From: an uncultured Clostridia bacterium
Lineage (GTDB): Bacteria; Bacillota; Clostridia; Christensenellales; Borkfalkiaceae
Assembly (NCBI GenBank): GCA_947629675.1
Contig: CANREM010000016.1
Location: 1 to 36,559 of the forward strand
Direction: 5' to 3'
Length of the DNA stretch: 36,559 nucleotides
Shown: positions 16,402 to 24,166 of the stretch, piece after piece
Layout of the letters: each line of letters starts with the position of its first letter
Numbering within the stretch: the first letter of the stretch is position 1
Made by a program: the position numbers and the translations under genes
The notes under the pieces: model-generated
Seen by the model: only the letters and a program-made list of their open reading frames with translations
Databases searched by the model: none
What the model was told of the DNA's origin: nothing

Positions 16402-17172
16402 TCACATGTGCTTTTTGTACTCCGCAAAGCGGAAGGTGGGATAGCGGCCGTCGATGTTATCGATCTGGCTGAAGGGAATGCCGACACGTGAGAGCTGCTC
16501 CTCCACGCGGAGAGTGTCCCCCACGCGGTCAACGGTGTGTGCGTCCGAATCGATGACAAAGCGCACCCCCGTCGCGGCGACGGCGGCAAGCTCCTCATCC
16601 GAGAGGTGTTCCTTCTTGGAGTTGAGTTCAAAGTAGGTCCCCCTGTCGCGGCAGCATTTGGCGACCTCTACGGGATCTGCAAAACACTGATAGCCGACAT
16701 GGGTGAGGATGTCGATGGGATTTTTCTCGACGGCATTGATGTATGCCCTCGTCGTCTGACGAACGAGACTTTCGGAAGGCTTTATATGGAACTTCCTCCT
16801 CGCCCAGCTCCCCCATCCGATCTTCCTGTCCGAAAAGTGTTCGTAGCGGACGATGATGTGGATGCCCGCGAGATAGAGGTCGAAATTCTCAAAGTCCTTC
16901 TCGGTGAGATCGCACAGCCCCGAAATGCCGCGGATATTGCTCTCGATGCCGACGAGGACGTTTATCCCCGTCTGCTCTTTTGCCTCGGCGCAGTCACGGA
17001 TGAGGGCGGGGGCCTCTTTGCGCTTCAAGGGAAAGAGTTTATGCGAAAAGCCGTGGTCGGTGATGCCAAGGGAAACAAGCCCGAGCTGCTGCGCGCGGAC
17101 GGCATTTTCGAGCACGGTGCCCTTGCCGTGCGAATAGGGCGTATGGGTGTGGAAATCTGCGGTGAGTTTCAT
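16402..17172 (-). CDS. PHP-domain phosphoesterase, YcdX-like
   Basis: A 256-residue PHP hydrolase. The metal-binding histidine motifs are visible: HTHTPYSHG near residue 8, GITDHGFSH, VGIESN, a HIIVRYEHFS block, ILTHVGYQ, and DSDAH near the end. YcdX-type enzymes use a trinuclear metal centre; the substrate is uncertain, although a phosphatase acting on small phosphate esters is likely. The gene begins 6 nt after the murB stop and 13 nt before the whiA start and lacks a good ribosome site (AAGAAA only), so translation is probably coupled. Confidence 0.9.
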   Translation of the reverse strand: MKLTADFHTHTPYSHGKGTVLENAVRAQQLGLVSLGITDHGFSHKLFPLKRKEAPALIRDCAEAKEQTGINVLVGIESNIRGISGLCDLTEKDFENFDLYLAGIHIIVRYEHFSDRKIGWGSWARRKFHIKPSESLVRQTTRAYINAVEKNPIDILTHVGYQCFADPVEVAKCCRDRGTYFELNSKKEHLSDEELAAVAATGVRFVIDSDAHTVDRVGDTLRVEEQLSRVGIPFSQIDNIDGRYPTFRFAEYKKHM

Positions 17173-17178
17173 GGTTTC

Positions 17179-18060
17179 TTATGGAATATATCTGATCTCT
17201 TCCCGAAGGAGGATGCCCGTCCTTTCGAAAACGGCGGTCTTTATATGTCGGATGAGGGCGGCGATCTCTTCAGAGGTCGCGCCGCCGTTGATGATAAAGT
17301 TTGCATGCTCGCTTGAGACAAATGCCTTGCCGACGGAAAGCCCCTTTAAGCCGCAATCCTCGATGAGTTTCCCAGCAAAATGGCCTTCGGGATTGACGAA
17401 CACACAGCCCATGCTCCGCCCCTTGGGAAGATGGGCACGCTTTGCCCGATATGCATTTTCCCGCTCTTCGATCTCGGAGGGAGCGGCGGGGTGCCCCTTG
17501 AGGCGAACGCCCACGACGGTCATGCCGCTTTGAAAAACAGAGGTCTTTTCCGAAAAGCCGCATTCCTTCGCGGGAAATTCGTATACGCCATCCCCTTCGA
17601 CTGCGAGGACGGAAAGGGTGACGTCCGAAAGATGCTTCCCCTTCACGCCCGCATTCATGACGGCCGCACCGCCGAGGGAGGATGGGATGCCCGTCAGAAA
17701 TTCGAATCCGCCGATCCCCCTCTTCTTGGCAAACGCGAGGAGGCACCCCGACGTCACGCCTGCGCCGCAGAAAACTTCCGTCCCCTCCGCTTCGAGTAAT
17801 AAAAGACGGTTTGTCCTCACAACGACGCCGTCAAAGTACCCGTCGGCGGGCAGGACGTTTGCCCCGACGCCGAGGTGACAATAGGGAATGCACTGCCTTT
17901 TCAGCGTTTTTACGAGGGCGACCGCCTCCTCAGAAGAAGCGGGAGAGAGGGCGAGTGCGGCGATGCCGCCCGTGCCGATCGTCGTATGTCTTGCAAAGGA
18001 AAAGTCGCTCTCCGCATGGAGGGAGGCAAGTTTTCCCTCAAAATACTTTTTGATGTCCAA
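17179..18060 (-). CDS. murB: UDP-N-acetylenolpyruvoylglucosamine reductase
   Basis: A 293-residue FAD enzyme that makes UDP-MurNAc for peptidoglycan. It shows HTTIGTGG near residue 25, a flavin-binding GVGANVL, GIPSSLGGAAVMNAG, LIEDCGLKG, and the C-terminal GILLREEIRYI with the expected catalytic Glu. Two catalytic positions differ from E. coli: the YRDSIF motif (Arg159) reads EKTSVF, and the Ser of GSFFKNP (Ser229) reads Cys in GCVFVNP. Cys at that place occurs in other MurB proteins as far as I recall; Lys for Arg is less familiar. The start is TTG at 18060, supported by AAGGAG 7 nt upstream and a promoter. It leads the murB-php-whiA-dnaE operon. Confidence 0.92.
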   Translation of the reverse strand: MDIKKYFEGKLASLHAESDFSFARHTTIGTGGIAALALSPASSEEAVALVKTLKRQCIPYCHLGVGANVLPADGYFDGVVVRTNRLLLLEAEGTEVFCGAGVTSGCLLAFAKKRGIGGFEFLTGIPSSLGGAAVMNAGVKGKHLSDVTLSVLAVEGDGVYEFPAKECGFSEKTSVFQSGMTVVGVRLKGHPAAPSEIEERENAYRAKRAHLPKGRSMGCVFVNPEGHFAGKLIEDCGLKGLSVGKAFVSSEHANFIINGGATSEEIAALIRHIKTAVFERTGILLREEIRYIP

Positions 18061-18075
18061 ACGGATGCTCCTTTT

Positions 18076-18104
18076 ATTTTACCATATTTCAAGGGATAAT
18101 TCAA
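18076..18104 (-). promoter_or_regulatory. Promoter of the murB-php-whiA-dnaE operon
   Basis: On the minus strand TTGAAT (18099-18104) and TAAAAT (18076-18081) are 17 nt apart. The -35 box overlaps the stop codon of the preceding gene. Confidence 0.75.
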
Positions 18105-19012
18105 ATAGTTTTCAGAAATTTATCGGGAATTTTTGCGCCCTCGCTCTGGCAAAGCTCTCTTATGCGCAAGAGCGCTTCCCTGTCCGAAAAGACGCACGGA
18201 GTGCGCGTTCCCGTGTCACTTTTTACAGAGAACATGCCGATGTCCGAAAGTTTCTCCTGCGTCCTCTCGGAGAGAAGTTCCGCAATATATGCGAGAGCGT
18301 CCCCTCGATGCTCCTCCTTTGTCAAAGAAATATATTGAAAGAGGTCGTTGTATTTCTCAAGCGGACGGCGATAGACTGTTTTCCCCCGCGATGCAAAGCG
18401 GCAAATATCCCGCTGGGTGCCGAGAAGATAGCGGTACTTCCCATTCAAAAAGCCGACATATGCGGCCTGCGCTTCGATTTCCTCCCCCGAAATTCTCTCG
18501 ATGTGAGCAGAGAGGAAGGCAAGATTGCTCCCGCCGACGGAAATGGCGCAATTGCCCGCCTTCTCAAAATCATCTGTGAGAGAAAAGAGAAAATAGCCGC
18601 CCATGCACCACGGGACTGCGCGGCACTTCCCCCCAAATTCCCCGCCCGAGAAAGAATAGGGAAGCGGAATGCTGCATTCCGCCCCGTCGGAAAGTCCCAC
18701 CCCGAAGGAGAGAAGGTCGGGCTTTTCCCCCTTGGCAAGGGCGGCCGAAGCCCCCTCCAAAGTATAGCTTGAGACGAGGAAATATACCCCCTCCCGCTCC
18801 CCCTCGACGGTGTGGGCGACAGCGCGCAAAAAGGAAGTTCTCGACCCCTTCCCGCCCTCGAAGGTATCCACATTCCAGACGGTGACAACGCGTTTCTCCT
18901 CATGCGCCTCCGCGTTCCTTTTCGGAAAAAAAAGAAGGCACAAAAGGGCGGCGATGATGATGGAGGCGGGAAGAAAGAAAAAGATGAGCTTCTTGGCTTT
19001 CTGTGCTTTCAT
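18101..19012 (-). CDS. Membrane-anchored solute-binding-protein-like protein
   Basis: A 303-residue exported protein. Residues 1-35 hold a Lys-rich start and a long hydrophobic stretch (LIFFFLPASIIIAALLCLLFF), with AEA as a possible signal-peptidase site; no proper lipobox is seen, so it may remain as an anchored protein. After it VVTVWNVDTFEGGKGSRTSFL and KPDLLSFGVGL resemble the first lobe of family-1 extracellular sugar-binding proteins, but the protein is shorter than the usual 400 residues and no ABC permease lies nearby. An envelope role near murB is possible. The ATG at 19012 precedes the signal peptide; the ribosome site (ATAGGT) is weak, and in-frame upstream ATGs exist up to 19075. 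Confidence 0.65.
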   Translation of the reverse strand: MKAQKAKKLIFFFLPASIIIAALLCLLFFPKRNAEAHEEKRVVTVWNVDTFEGGKGSRTSFLRAVAHTVEGEREGVYFLVSSYTLEGASAALAKGEKPDLLSFGVGLSDGAECSIPLPYSFSGGEFGGKCRAVPWCMGGYFLFSLTDDFEKAGNCAISVGGSNLAFLSAHIERISGEEIEAQAAYVGFLNGKYRYLLGTQRDICRFASRGKTVYRRPLEKYNDLFQYISLTKEEHRGDALAYIAELLSERTQEKLSDIGMFSVKSDTGTRTPCVFSDREALLRIRELCQSEGAKIPDKFLKTI

Positions 19013-19055
19013 ACCTATATAAATATGCGTAGAGGGAATTTTGCATGCCATGCAA

Positions 19056-19085
19056 GAGAGGACGCAAAAGTTCATGCGTCCTCTC
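19056..19085. repeat. 11-bp perfect inverted repeat upstream of the exported protein gene
   Basis: GAGAGGACGCA (19056-19066) and TGCGTCCTCTC (19075-19085) flank an 8-nt loop. On the plus strand it is followed by CGCGTTTTT, so it could terminate plus-strand read-through; on the minus strand it would be a leader hairpin 44 nt before the start codon at 19012. A second inverted repeat (TTTTTGCC / GGCAAAAA) lies at 19090-19116. The rest of 19013-19210 shows no gene. Confidence 0.5.
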
Positions 19086-19210
19086 CGCGTTTTTGCCCCC
19101 TTCCAAGAGGCAAAAACTATATCTGAAAGCGGTCACCCGCTGCGCTATAAAATTTGTGCAAAAGACAGCCGTTTATACGAAAAGAAGGAGAGCATACGCC
19201 CTCCCCCTTC

Positions 19211-19363
19211 TCATCTCTTCTGAAAGCTGTCACAGCAGGTGCAATGCTCGCAGTCGCAGGTGTTGCCCACATGGATCTTGTCGAGCTTGCAGCGCATGCC
19301 GTCGCAGTTGAACGCGCACTCCACGACGCCGCAGGTGACACCAGAGTTCATATTGTCCTTCAT
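19211..19363 (-). CDS. DUF1540 cysteine-rich mini-protein
   Basis: A 50-residue protein with nine cysteines arranged as in DUF1540 (C11, C16, C20, C25, C36, C38, C41, C43, C44; VxCGVVECAFN near the start, IHVGNTC in the middle). The family is common in spore-forming Clostridia, of unknown function, and probably binds a metal or forms disulfides. The ATG at 19363 follows an ideal AGGAGG. An upstream extension of the frame to 19423 has no ribosome site and overlaps the rplI promoter. It is divergent from rplI with only 121 nt between the starts. Confidence 0.88.
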   Translation of the reverse strand: MKDNMNSGVTCGVVECAFNCDGMRCKLDKIHVGNTCDCEHCTCCDSFQKR

Positions 19364-19413
19364 ATCGAGACCTCCTTTCGATCGTAGTATCGGCAAAAGT
19401 TGCGAAAAATATC

Positions 19414-19442
19414 TTGACAACACTATGGAAATTTTGTAAAAT
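19414..19442 (+). promoter_or_regulatory. Promoter of rplI
   Basis: TTGACA (19414-19419) and TAAAAT (19437-19442) are separated by 17 nt. Confidence 0.88.
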
Positions 19443-19484
19443 GAGAGAAATCAAAGAAGGGTTTGCTTACATGGAGGCAGTGCA

Positions 19485-19931
19485 ATGAAAGTGATCTTAA
19501 AAGCTGACGTGAAAGGCACGGGAAAAAAGGGCGAAGTCGTGGATGTTTCCGACGGATTTGCCAAGAATTTTCTTCTGAAACGCTCACTGGCGGAACTTGC
19601 GACGGCGAGCGGCATCAACGAAGCACAGCAGCGGCGCACGGCGGACGCCTTTCACAAGGCGGAGAGCATCAAGGCACTGAAGGAACAGGCCGCAAAGCTC
19701 GACGGCAGCGAAGTCAAAGTCCCCATCCGGACAGGAAAGAACGGCAAGGTGTTCGGCTCGGTCACGTCGGACAAGATCGCCTCCGCCCTCTCGGAGCTTG
19801 GATTCGATGTGGACAAGAAGCGCGTCACGACGAAGGAGACCCTGAAGATGGTGGGAACGTACGACGCGGAGGTGCGCTTCATGGAGGGCGTCACCGCGAA
19901 GATCAAGGTGCATGTCGTCCCGCTCGAGTAA
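19485..19931 (+). CDS. rplI: 50S ribosomal protein L9
   Basis: A 148-residue L9, the elongated 23S rRNA-binding protein of the large subunit. The N-terminal RNA-binding domain begins MKVILKADVKGTGKKGEVVDVSDGFA with the conserved NFL, then a long charged helix and the C-terminal domain (GKNGKVFGSVTSDKIA). GGAGG lies 7 nt before the ATG. It is monocistronic here, with its own consensus promoter and strong terminator; in many Firmicutes it sits next to gdpP and dnaB or rpsF-ssb-rpsR instead. Confidence 0.97.
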   Translation: MKVILKADVKGTGKKGEVVDVSDGFAKNFLLKRSLAELATASGINEAQQRRTADAFHKAESIKALKEQAAKLDGSEVKVPIRTGKNGKVFGSVTSDKIASALSELGFDVDKKRVTTKETLKMVGTYDAEVRFMEGVTAKIKVHVVPLE

Positions 19932-19952
19932 ATTTGATGAATAAAAAGTAAT

Positions 19953-19982
19953 CCGCCGGCTAAGCCGGCGGGTTAATTTTTT
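19953..19982 (+). terminator. Rho-independent terminator of rplI
   Basis: CCGCCGGC (19953-19960) pairs with GCCGGCGG (19964-19971) around TAA, followed by GTTAATTTTTT. Confidence 0.92.
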
Positions 19983-20058
19983 AGACCAATAAGGGAATCC
20001 CAAGCGTGATTCCTACCGACAGATGAGTATTTTCATCTCCTTTTTTCAATTTTTTGTG

Positions 20059-21057
20059 TTAAAAGTGTCTTGTTGCCATCGCCGGTATCCATATTATACA
20101 GTAAACATGGGTGACTGCGCCGATGAGTTTGCCGTTCTGCAGAATGGGGCTGCCGCTCATGCCCTGCACGATGCCGCCCGTCTCATCGAGAAGTCTTTCG
20201 TCCGTCACTTTAATGACGAAATTCTTGTTCTCCTTGTTGCCCGCATCCACCTTTGCGATGCTGATCTCGTACTTTTGCGGGCAAACGCCGTCCACCGTCG
20301 AATAGATGACTGCCTTGCCGATAGTCGCCTCGGTGATGGGTGCTGCCTCTACGAGTTCTGAGCGCGAGAAATCGTAGTTCTTTTCAAAAGTCCCATAGAG
20401 ACCGGTATCCTTCACACATTCCGCCTTGGCAAGAACGGTCTCATTGACGAATAGCCCTCTCAATTCCCCTGCTTTCCCGCGCGCTCCCTTTGCCACGCCG
20501 ATGACGCTGCAGAGATATACTTTCGGATCGGAGACCTCGAGCGCGTTGCGGTTTTCGTCGCAAACGGCATGCCCGAGCGCGCCGAAACGGCCTGTGCCCT
20601 GTTCGATATAGGTGACCGTGCCGATGCCCGCGAGGGTGTCGCGGATGAGAACGCCGATCTTATAGTTCCCGCTCTTCTTATCTTTGACGGGGACGAGCGG
20701 AACCTCGGCCGTCTCCCCCTTTCTGCGAAGAGAGACGAGGACCTCCTTTCCGCCGCAACGCTCCAAGGCATTGTTGAGATCGGAGATCGTCTTGATGCGG
20801 ATGCCGTCCACCGCGACGATCGTATCGCCCACGCGGATGCCCGCATCTTCGGCGGGACGGTGCAGCCCGTCCTCGGCGAACACTTCCGAAAGCCCGATGA
20901 CCTCCGTTCCCCCCGCCGAGAGCATAAATCCCGCCGTCATTCCGCCGATATAATACTTTGCAGTCTCCGCCCGCGCCTCGACTTTCCTCGGCCAAAAGCC
21001 GAAAGAAAAGGTCATTCCGACGAGCAAAGCGGCAATAAAAAATTTCAGCTTACGCAT
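20059..21057 (-). CDS. spoIVB: SpoIVB sporulation serine peptidase with atypical C-terminus
   Basis: A 332-residue forespore-secreted S55 peptidase that in Bacillus cleaves SpoIVFA to activate the pro-sigma-K protease. It has an N-terminal membrane segment (FFIAALLVGMTFSFGF), a PDZ domain at about 40-120 (GIRVGDTIVAVDG), and the catalytic triad H163 (FGALGHAVCD), D286 (VTDERLL) and S301 (GMSGSPIL). After GAVTHV the usual tail (NDPxxGYGxxIE...) is replaced by about 14 unrelated residues ending in RHF. The ATG at 21057 is chosen because GGAGGGG lies just before it; an ATG at 21069 has no such site. A possible sigma-G promoter is upstream. spo0A, its usual downstream neighbour, is missing; rplI faces it instead. 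Confidence 0.9.
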   Translation of the reverse strand: MRKLKFFIAALLVGMTFSFGFWPRKVEARAETAKYYIGGMTAGFMLSAGGTEVIGLSEVFAEDGLHRPAEDAGIRVGDTIVAVDGIRIKTISDLNNALERCGGKEVLVSLRRKGETAEVPLVPVKDKKSGNYKIGVLIRDTLAGIGTVTYIEQGTGRFGALGHAVCDENRNALEVSDPKVYLCSVIGVAKGARGKAGELRGLFVNETVLAKAECVKDTGLYGTFEKNYDFSRSELVEAAPITEATIGKAVIYSTVDGVCPQKYEISIAKVDAGNKENKNFVIKVTDERLLDETGGIVQGMSGSPILQNGKLIGAVTHVYCIIWIPAMATRHF

Positions 21058-21079
21058 GAACCCCTCCATGTACGGAAGT

Positions 21080-21108
21080 TATTTTGCGTAAGCCGTCAAA
21101 ATCTATTC
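21080..21108 (-). promoter_or_regulatory. Possible sigma-G promoter of spoIVB
   Basis: On the minus strand GAATA (21104-21108) and CAAAATA (21080-21086) are 17 nt apart, near the forespore sigma-G consensus (GHATR, then CATNHTA). The ATG at 21057 follows 22 nt later after GGAGGGG. SpoIVB is sigma-G-dependent in Bacillus, which supports the call. Confidence 0.5.
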
Positions 21109-21125
21109 TGTTTGCAAAAAAGGTA

Positions 21126-22820
21126 TTACAGGGACTTTTTGTATGTTTCCGCCTCGGCGAGAAGTTCCTCCGCATGGGCAAGCACATGCTCGCTCTCCAC
21201 ACTTCCGCCGATGAGACGGGCGAGTTCCGCCCTGCGTGCCTCCCCCCTCACTTCGCGGATGCAGGTGTGGGTCGCATCCCCCTCCTCATGCTTTTCGATG
21301 AGGAATTCACTGTCCGCGAACGCCGCGATGCGGGCAAGGTGTGTAACGGCGATGAGCTGGACCTTCGAGGCGATCTTGGCGAATTTTTCCGCGACGACCT
21401 GTGCCGTCTTGCCGCCGATCCCCGCGTCGATCTCGTCGAAGATGTAAGTCCCGATGCCCGCCATGGAGGAGAGCTGTGCCTTGACGGCGAGCATGAAGCG
21501 GCTCATTTCCCCGCCCGAGATGATCTTGCCGAGTTCCTTTAAGGGTTCGCCCGCATTTGCGGAAAAGAGGAAGCGGACGCTCCCAAGCCCCTCCGAAGTC
21601 GCCTTACCGACATCCTCAAAGGTATACTCGCCGAATTCCACTTCGAAGCGTGCGGACGGGATATTGAGGGTAGCAAGCTCCGCGATGACCCGTTTTGTGA
21701 AGGAGGACGCGGCGCGTTTTCTCTCCTCTGTCAAGGTGTTGCAGGCGGAATATAGCGTCTTATCGAGGGCGGAAAGCTGAATTGTGAGGGCGTCATAGCG
21801 TTCCCCGCTATGCACGAGAAGGTCCAGCTCCGCCTCAGCCTCCCCTAAAAATCCGAGCGCGGAGGAAACGCTTCCGCCATACTTTTTCTTGAGCGATCTT
21901 ATTTCGTCGAGACGCGTCTCGACGAGAGCCGCCTCCTCCTCGTCGGTGTCGAGCTGCCCCGAAAGCGTCTCCACACTCTCGGCGATGTCCTCAAGTTCGG
22001 CAAGGGAATTTTCCAATCTCTCTGCGAGAAGGCCGTACTCGTTTCCGAATTTTGCCGCTGCATGGAGGGCGCGCATTGCACCGCGGGCGGCATCCGTCGC
22101 ACCGCCGTCCGTGAGAAGATAGTCCCTCGCCTCGGCAAGACCCTCGCGGATGCGCTCCGCATTGCGGAAGCGTTCCCGCTTCTCCTTCAGCTCCTCCTCT
22201 TCCCCCTCCTTGAGCTGTGCGCGGGTAAGTTCGTCGATCTGGTAGCGCAGAATATCCATCCGCCTGACCCGCTCGCCCTCATCCCCGCCGAGCTTTGCAA
22301 GCTCCGAAAGGATGCCCTTCCGCTCGGACAAAAGCCCCTTGAGTTTCTCCTTTGCGGCAAAGACCTTTTCTCCCGCAAGCGCATCGAGAAGTTTGAGTTG
22401 GTTGCTCTCTTTGAGCAAAAAGAAATGCTCGCTCTGCCCGTGGACGTCCACGAGGAGCGAGGTGACGCGGCGGAGCATCGCCGCCGTGACGGAGTTGCCG
22501 TTGAGCTTCAGGCTCCCCCTTCCGTCCGAGGTGAGCCTGCGCGAGATGATGAGGGTCTCTTCCGGCTCGATATCAAGCTCAAAGAGAACGTCCATGACGG
22601 CCCGATCTTCGACGAAAAATTCCGCCGTCACACAGCATGCATCCTTGCCATGGCGGATCATGGAGCGGTCGGCTTTCGCGCCGAGGACAAAATCGATGCA
22701 GTCGAGGATGACGGATTTGCCCGCACCCGTCTCGCCCGTAAGGACGTTCAGCCCCTCCGAAAACTCAAGTTCCGCGCTGTCGATGAGCGCGACGTTCTGA
22801 ATGGTGAGGCGACGCAGCAT
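21126..22820 (-). CDS. recN: DNA repair protein RecN
   Basis: A 564-residue SMC-like ATPase for double-strand-break repair. Walker A is GETGAGKS at 29-36; the C-terminal lobe has the ABC signature ISGGEMSRFMLA and Walker B YIFDEIDAGIGG. Between them lies a long coiled coil rich in Glu, Leu and Arg (about 150-360). Length is normal. The ATG is 3 nt after the argR stop, so it is co-translated with argR. Confidence 0.96.
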   Translation of the reverse strand: MLRRLTIQNVALIDSAELEFSEGLNVLTGETGAGKSVILDCIDFVLGAKADRSMIRHGKDACCVTAEFFVEDRAVMDVLFELDIEPEETLIISRRLTSDGRGSLKLNGNSVTAAMLRRVTSLLVDVHGQSEHFFLLKESNQLKLLDALAGEKVFAAKEKLKGLLSERKGILSELAKLGGDEGERVRRMDILRYQIDELTRAQLKEGEEEELKEKRERFRNAERIREGLAEARDYLLTDGGATDAARGAMRALHAAAKFGNEYGLLAERLENSLAELEDIAESVETLSGQLDTDEEEAALVETRLDEIRSLKKKYGGSVSSALGFLGEAEAELDLLVHSGERYDALTIQLSALDKTLYSACNTLTEERKRAASSFTKRVIAELATLNIPSARFEVEFGEYTFEDVGKATSEGLGSVRFLFSANAGEPLKELGKIISGGEMSRFMLAVKAQLSSMAGIGTYIFDEIDAGIGGKTAQVVAEKFAKIASKVQLIAVTHLARIAAFADSEFLIEKHEEGDATHTCIREVRGEARRAELARLIGGSVESEHVLAHAEELLAEAETYKKSL

Positions 22821-22823
22821 GGC

Positions 22824-23279
22824 TTAAACTTTGATGAGTGCTTCGAGCTTACTGCGTACGGTATTGGCCTCCGCTGCGGATTCGCAGACGACGAGGACAG
22901 CGTCCACGCCCGCGATCGAGCCGACGACTTCGCGATAGTTGAGTTTGTCGATGGCCGCGCCCGCATTGCCGCCGTTGCCGATGAGCGTCTTGATGACGAT
23001 GAGGTTGCCCGCCACGCGGATGGTCTCCACGCAGTCGCGAAGGAGGGTACGCATCTTCTCGGAGATCCCTCCCTCCGTCTCGGCGATCGTCGCATAGCGG
23101 AAACGGCGTTGCGTCCCGCGCACCTTAAAGAGATGAAGCTCCTTGATGTCGCGGGAAACGGTCGCCTGCGTCACCGAAAAATTATCGGCCGCAAGTGCTT
23201 CGCAGAGTTCTTCCTGCGTCTCGATCTCCCGCTCGGCGATGATTTCGAGGATCTTTGCATGTCTTGCATTTCTCATCAT
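22824..23279 (-). CDS. argR: Arginine repressor, ArgR/AhrC family
   Basis: A 151-residue regulator with an N-terminal winged helix (SVTQATVSRDIKEL, about residues 36-49) and a C-terminal hexamerising, arginine-binding domain ending GSIAGVDAVLVVC. It represses arginine synthesis and activates catabolism in Bacillus; the argR-recN pair is conserved in Firmicutes. The ATG at 23279 follows AAGGGG; an upstream ATG at 23315 would overlap the nadK stop and has no ribosome site. No arginine genes lie in the window. Confidence 0.94.
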   Translation of the reverse strand: MMRNARHAKILEIIAEREIETQEELCEALAADNFSVTQATVSRDIKELHLFKVRGTQRRFRYATIAETEGGISEKMRTLLRDCVETIRVAGNLIVIKTLIGNGGNAGAAIDKLNYREVVGSIAGVDAVLVVCESAAEANTVRSKLEALIKV

Positions 23280-23311
23280 AAGATTTTTACCCCTTCGGAT
23301 ATTTTTTGAAA

Positions 23312-24103
23312 TCAATTGATCTTGCGCGTGAGCCGACGGAAAAATTCGTGGCGGCTCTGCGTAAGGAAGATGACCTTCTTTTGCGATTTTTTCACGGTGA
23401 GCGTATTCTCCTTCGAGAAGGTGCCGAGGAAATGCCCGTCGCCGTAGGCGAGAAAAGTTTCATCCCCCGCGGTCGAGAAGGAAAGCTCGCTCGAATCGGG
23501 ATAGACGATCGGCCTGCTCTTCAAGGAAAACGCGTTGACGGGTGTGAGCAAGAAAGCCGGACAATCGGGTGTCACGATGCTCCCCCCCGCCGAGAGCGAA
23601 TAGGCGGTGGAGCCCGTCGGCGTCGCGACGATGACCCCGTCCGCCGTGAGATCCCCGGCATAACTTCCGTCCATCTTGACGCAGAGCTTCCCCGTCCGGA
23701 TATCTTGTCCTTCGGATACGGGATGCAGAAGGGAAAGCTCATTAAGACACAGCCTCTTTGCACCGCCGAGATCCACTTCGAGAAGGGAGCGCGGAATGGT
23801 ATCCGGTCTTTCGCAAAGTGCGAGCGATACAACGCTTTGCACCTCTCCCCTTTCAAATTCGGTGAGAAAGCCGATATGCCCGTAATTGACGGCAAACAGA
23901 GGAATGCCCCGTTCGGAGGCACGCATGGCAGCATGCAGGACTGCGCCATCCCCGCCGAGTACGACGAGACGGTCTACCTCGGGAAAGGGTTCGTCCATGC
24001 AAAAGACGACGGCCTCGCCGCCCGCCCTTCGGATCTCTTCGGCATAGACTGCGCCGTCAGCCCTGTCCACCTGAAGGTCGCTATAGGTAATGCCAACTTT
24101 CAT
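23312..24103 (-). CDS. nadK: NAD kinase
   Basis: A 263-residue cytosolic kinase that makes NADP from NAD and ATP or polyphosphate. Motifs: VLGGDGAVLHA (GGDG at 50-53), CLNELSLLH with the conserved NE, and DGVIVATPTGSTAYSLSAGG. Length is normal. The ATG at 24103 starts the family-typical MKVGI; no Shine-Dalgarno precedes it, and a good promoter ends only 6 nt upstream, so the mRNA is expected to be leaderless or nearly so. It leads a nadK-argR-recN(-spoIVB) set. Confidence 0.95.
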   Translation of the reverse strand: MKVGITYSDLQVDRADGAVYAEEIRRAGGEAVVFCMDEPFPEVDRLVVLGGDGAVLHAAMRASERGIPLFAVNYGHIGFLTEFERGEVQSVVSLALCERPDTIPRSLLEVDLGGAKRLCLNELSLLHPVSEGQDIRTGKLCVKMDGSYAGDLTADGVIVATPTGSTAYSLSAGGSIVTPDCPAFLLTPVNAFSLKSRPIVYPDSSELSFSTAGDETFLAYGDGHFLGTFSKENTLTVKKSQKKVIFLTQSRHEFFRRLTRKIN

Positions 24104-24109
24104 GATTTT

Positions 24110-24138
24110 ATTATATACGGTTATGTGAATAAAAGCAA
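24110..24138 (-). promoter_or_regulatory. Promoter of nadK, abutting the start codon
   Basis: On the minus strand TTGCTT (24133-24138) and TATAAT (24110-24115) are 17 nt apart. Only 6 nt separate the -10 box from the ATG, so the predicted transcription start is at the ATG itself. Confidence 0.75.
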
Positions 24139-24166
24139 GTAATTTTGCAAATATTTTTGAAAAAAT

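Noticed and set aside
19090-19116. TTTTTGCC / GGCAAAAA inverted repeat as a terminator
   Set aside because: The T and A runs are on the wrong sides of the stem for either strand.
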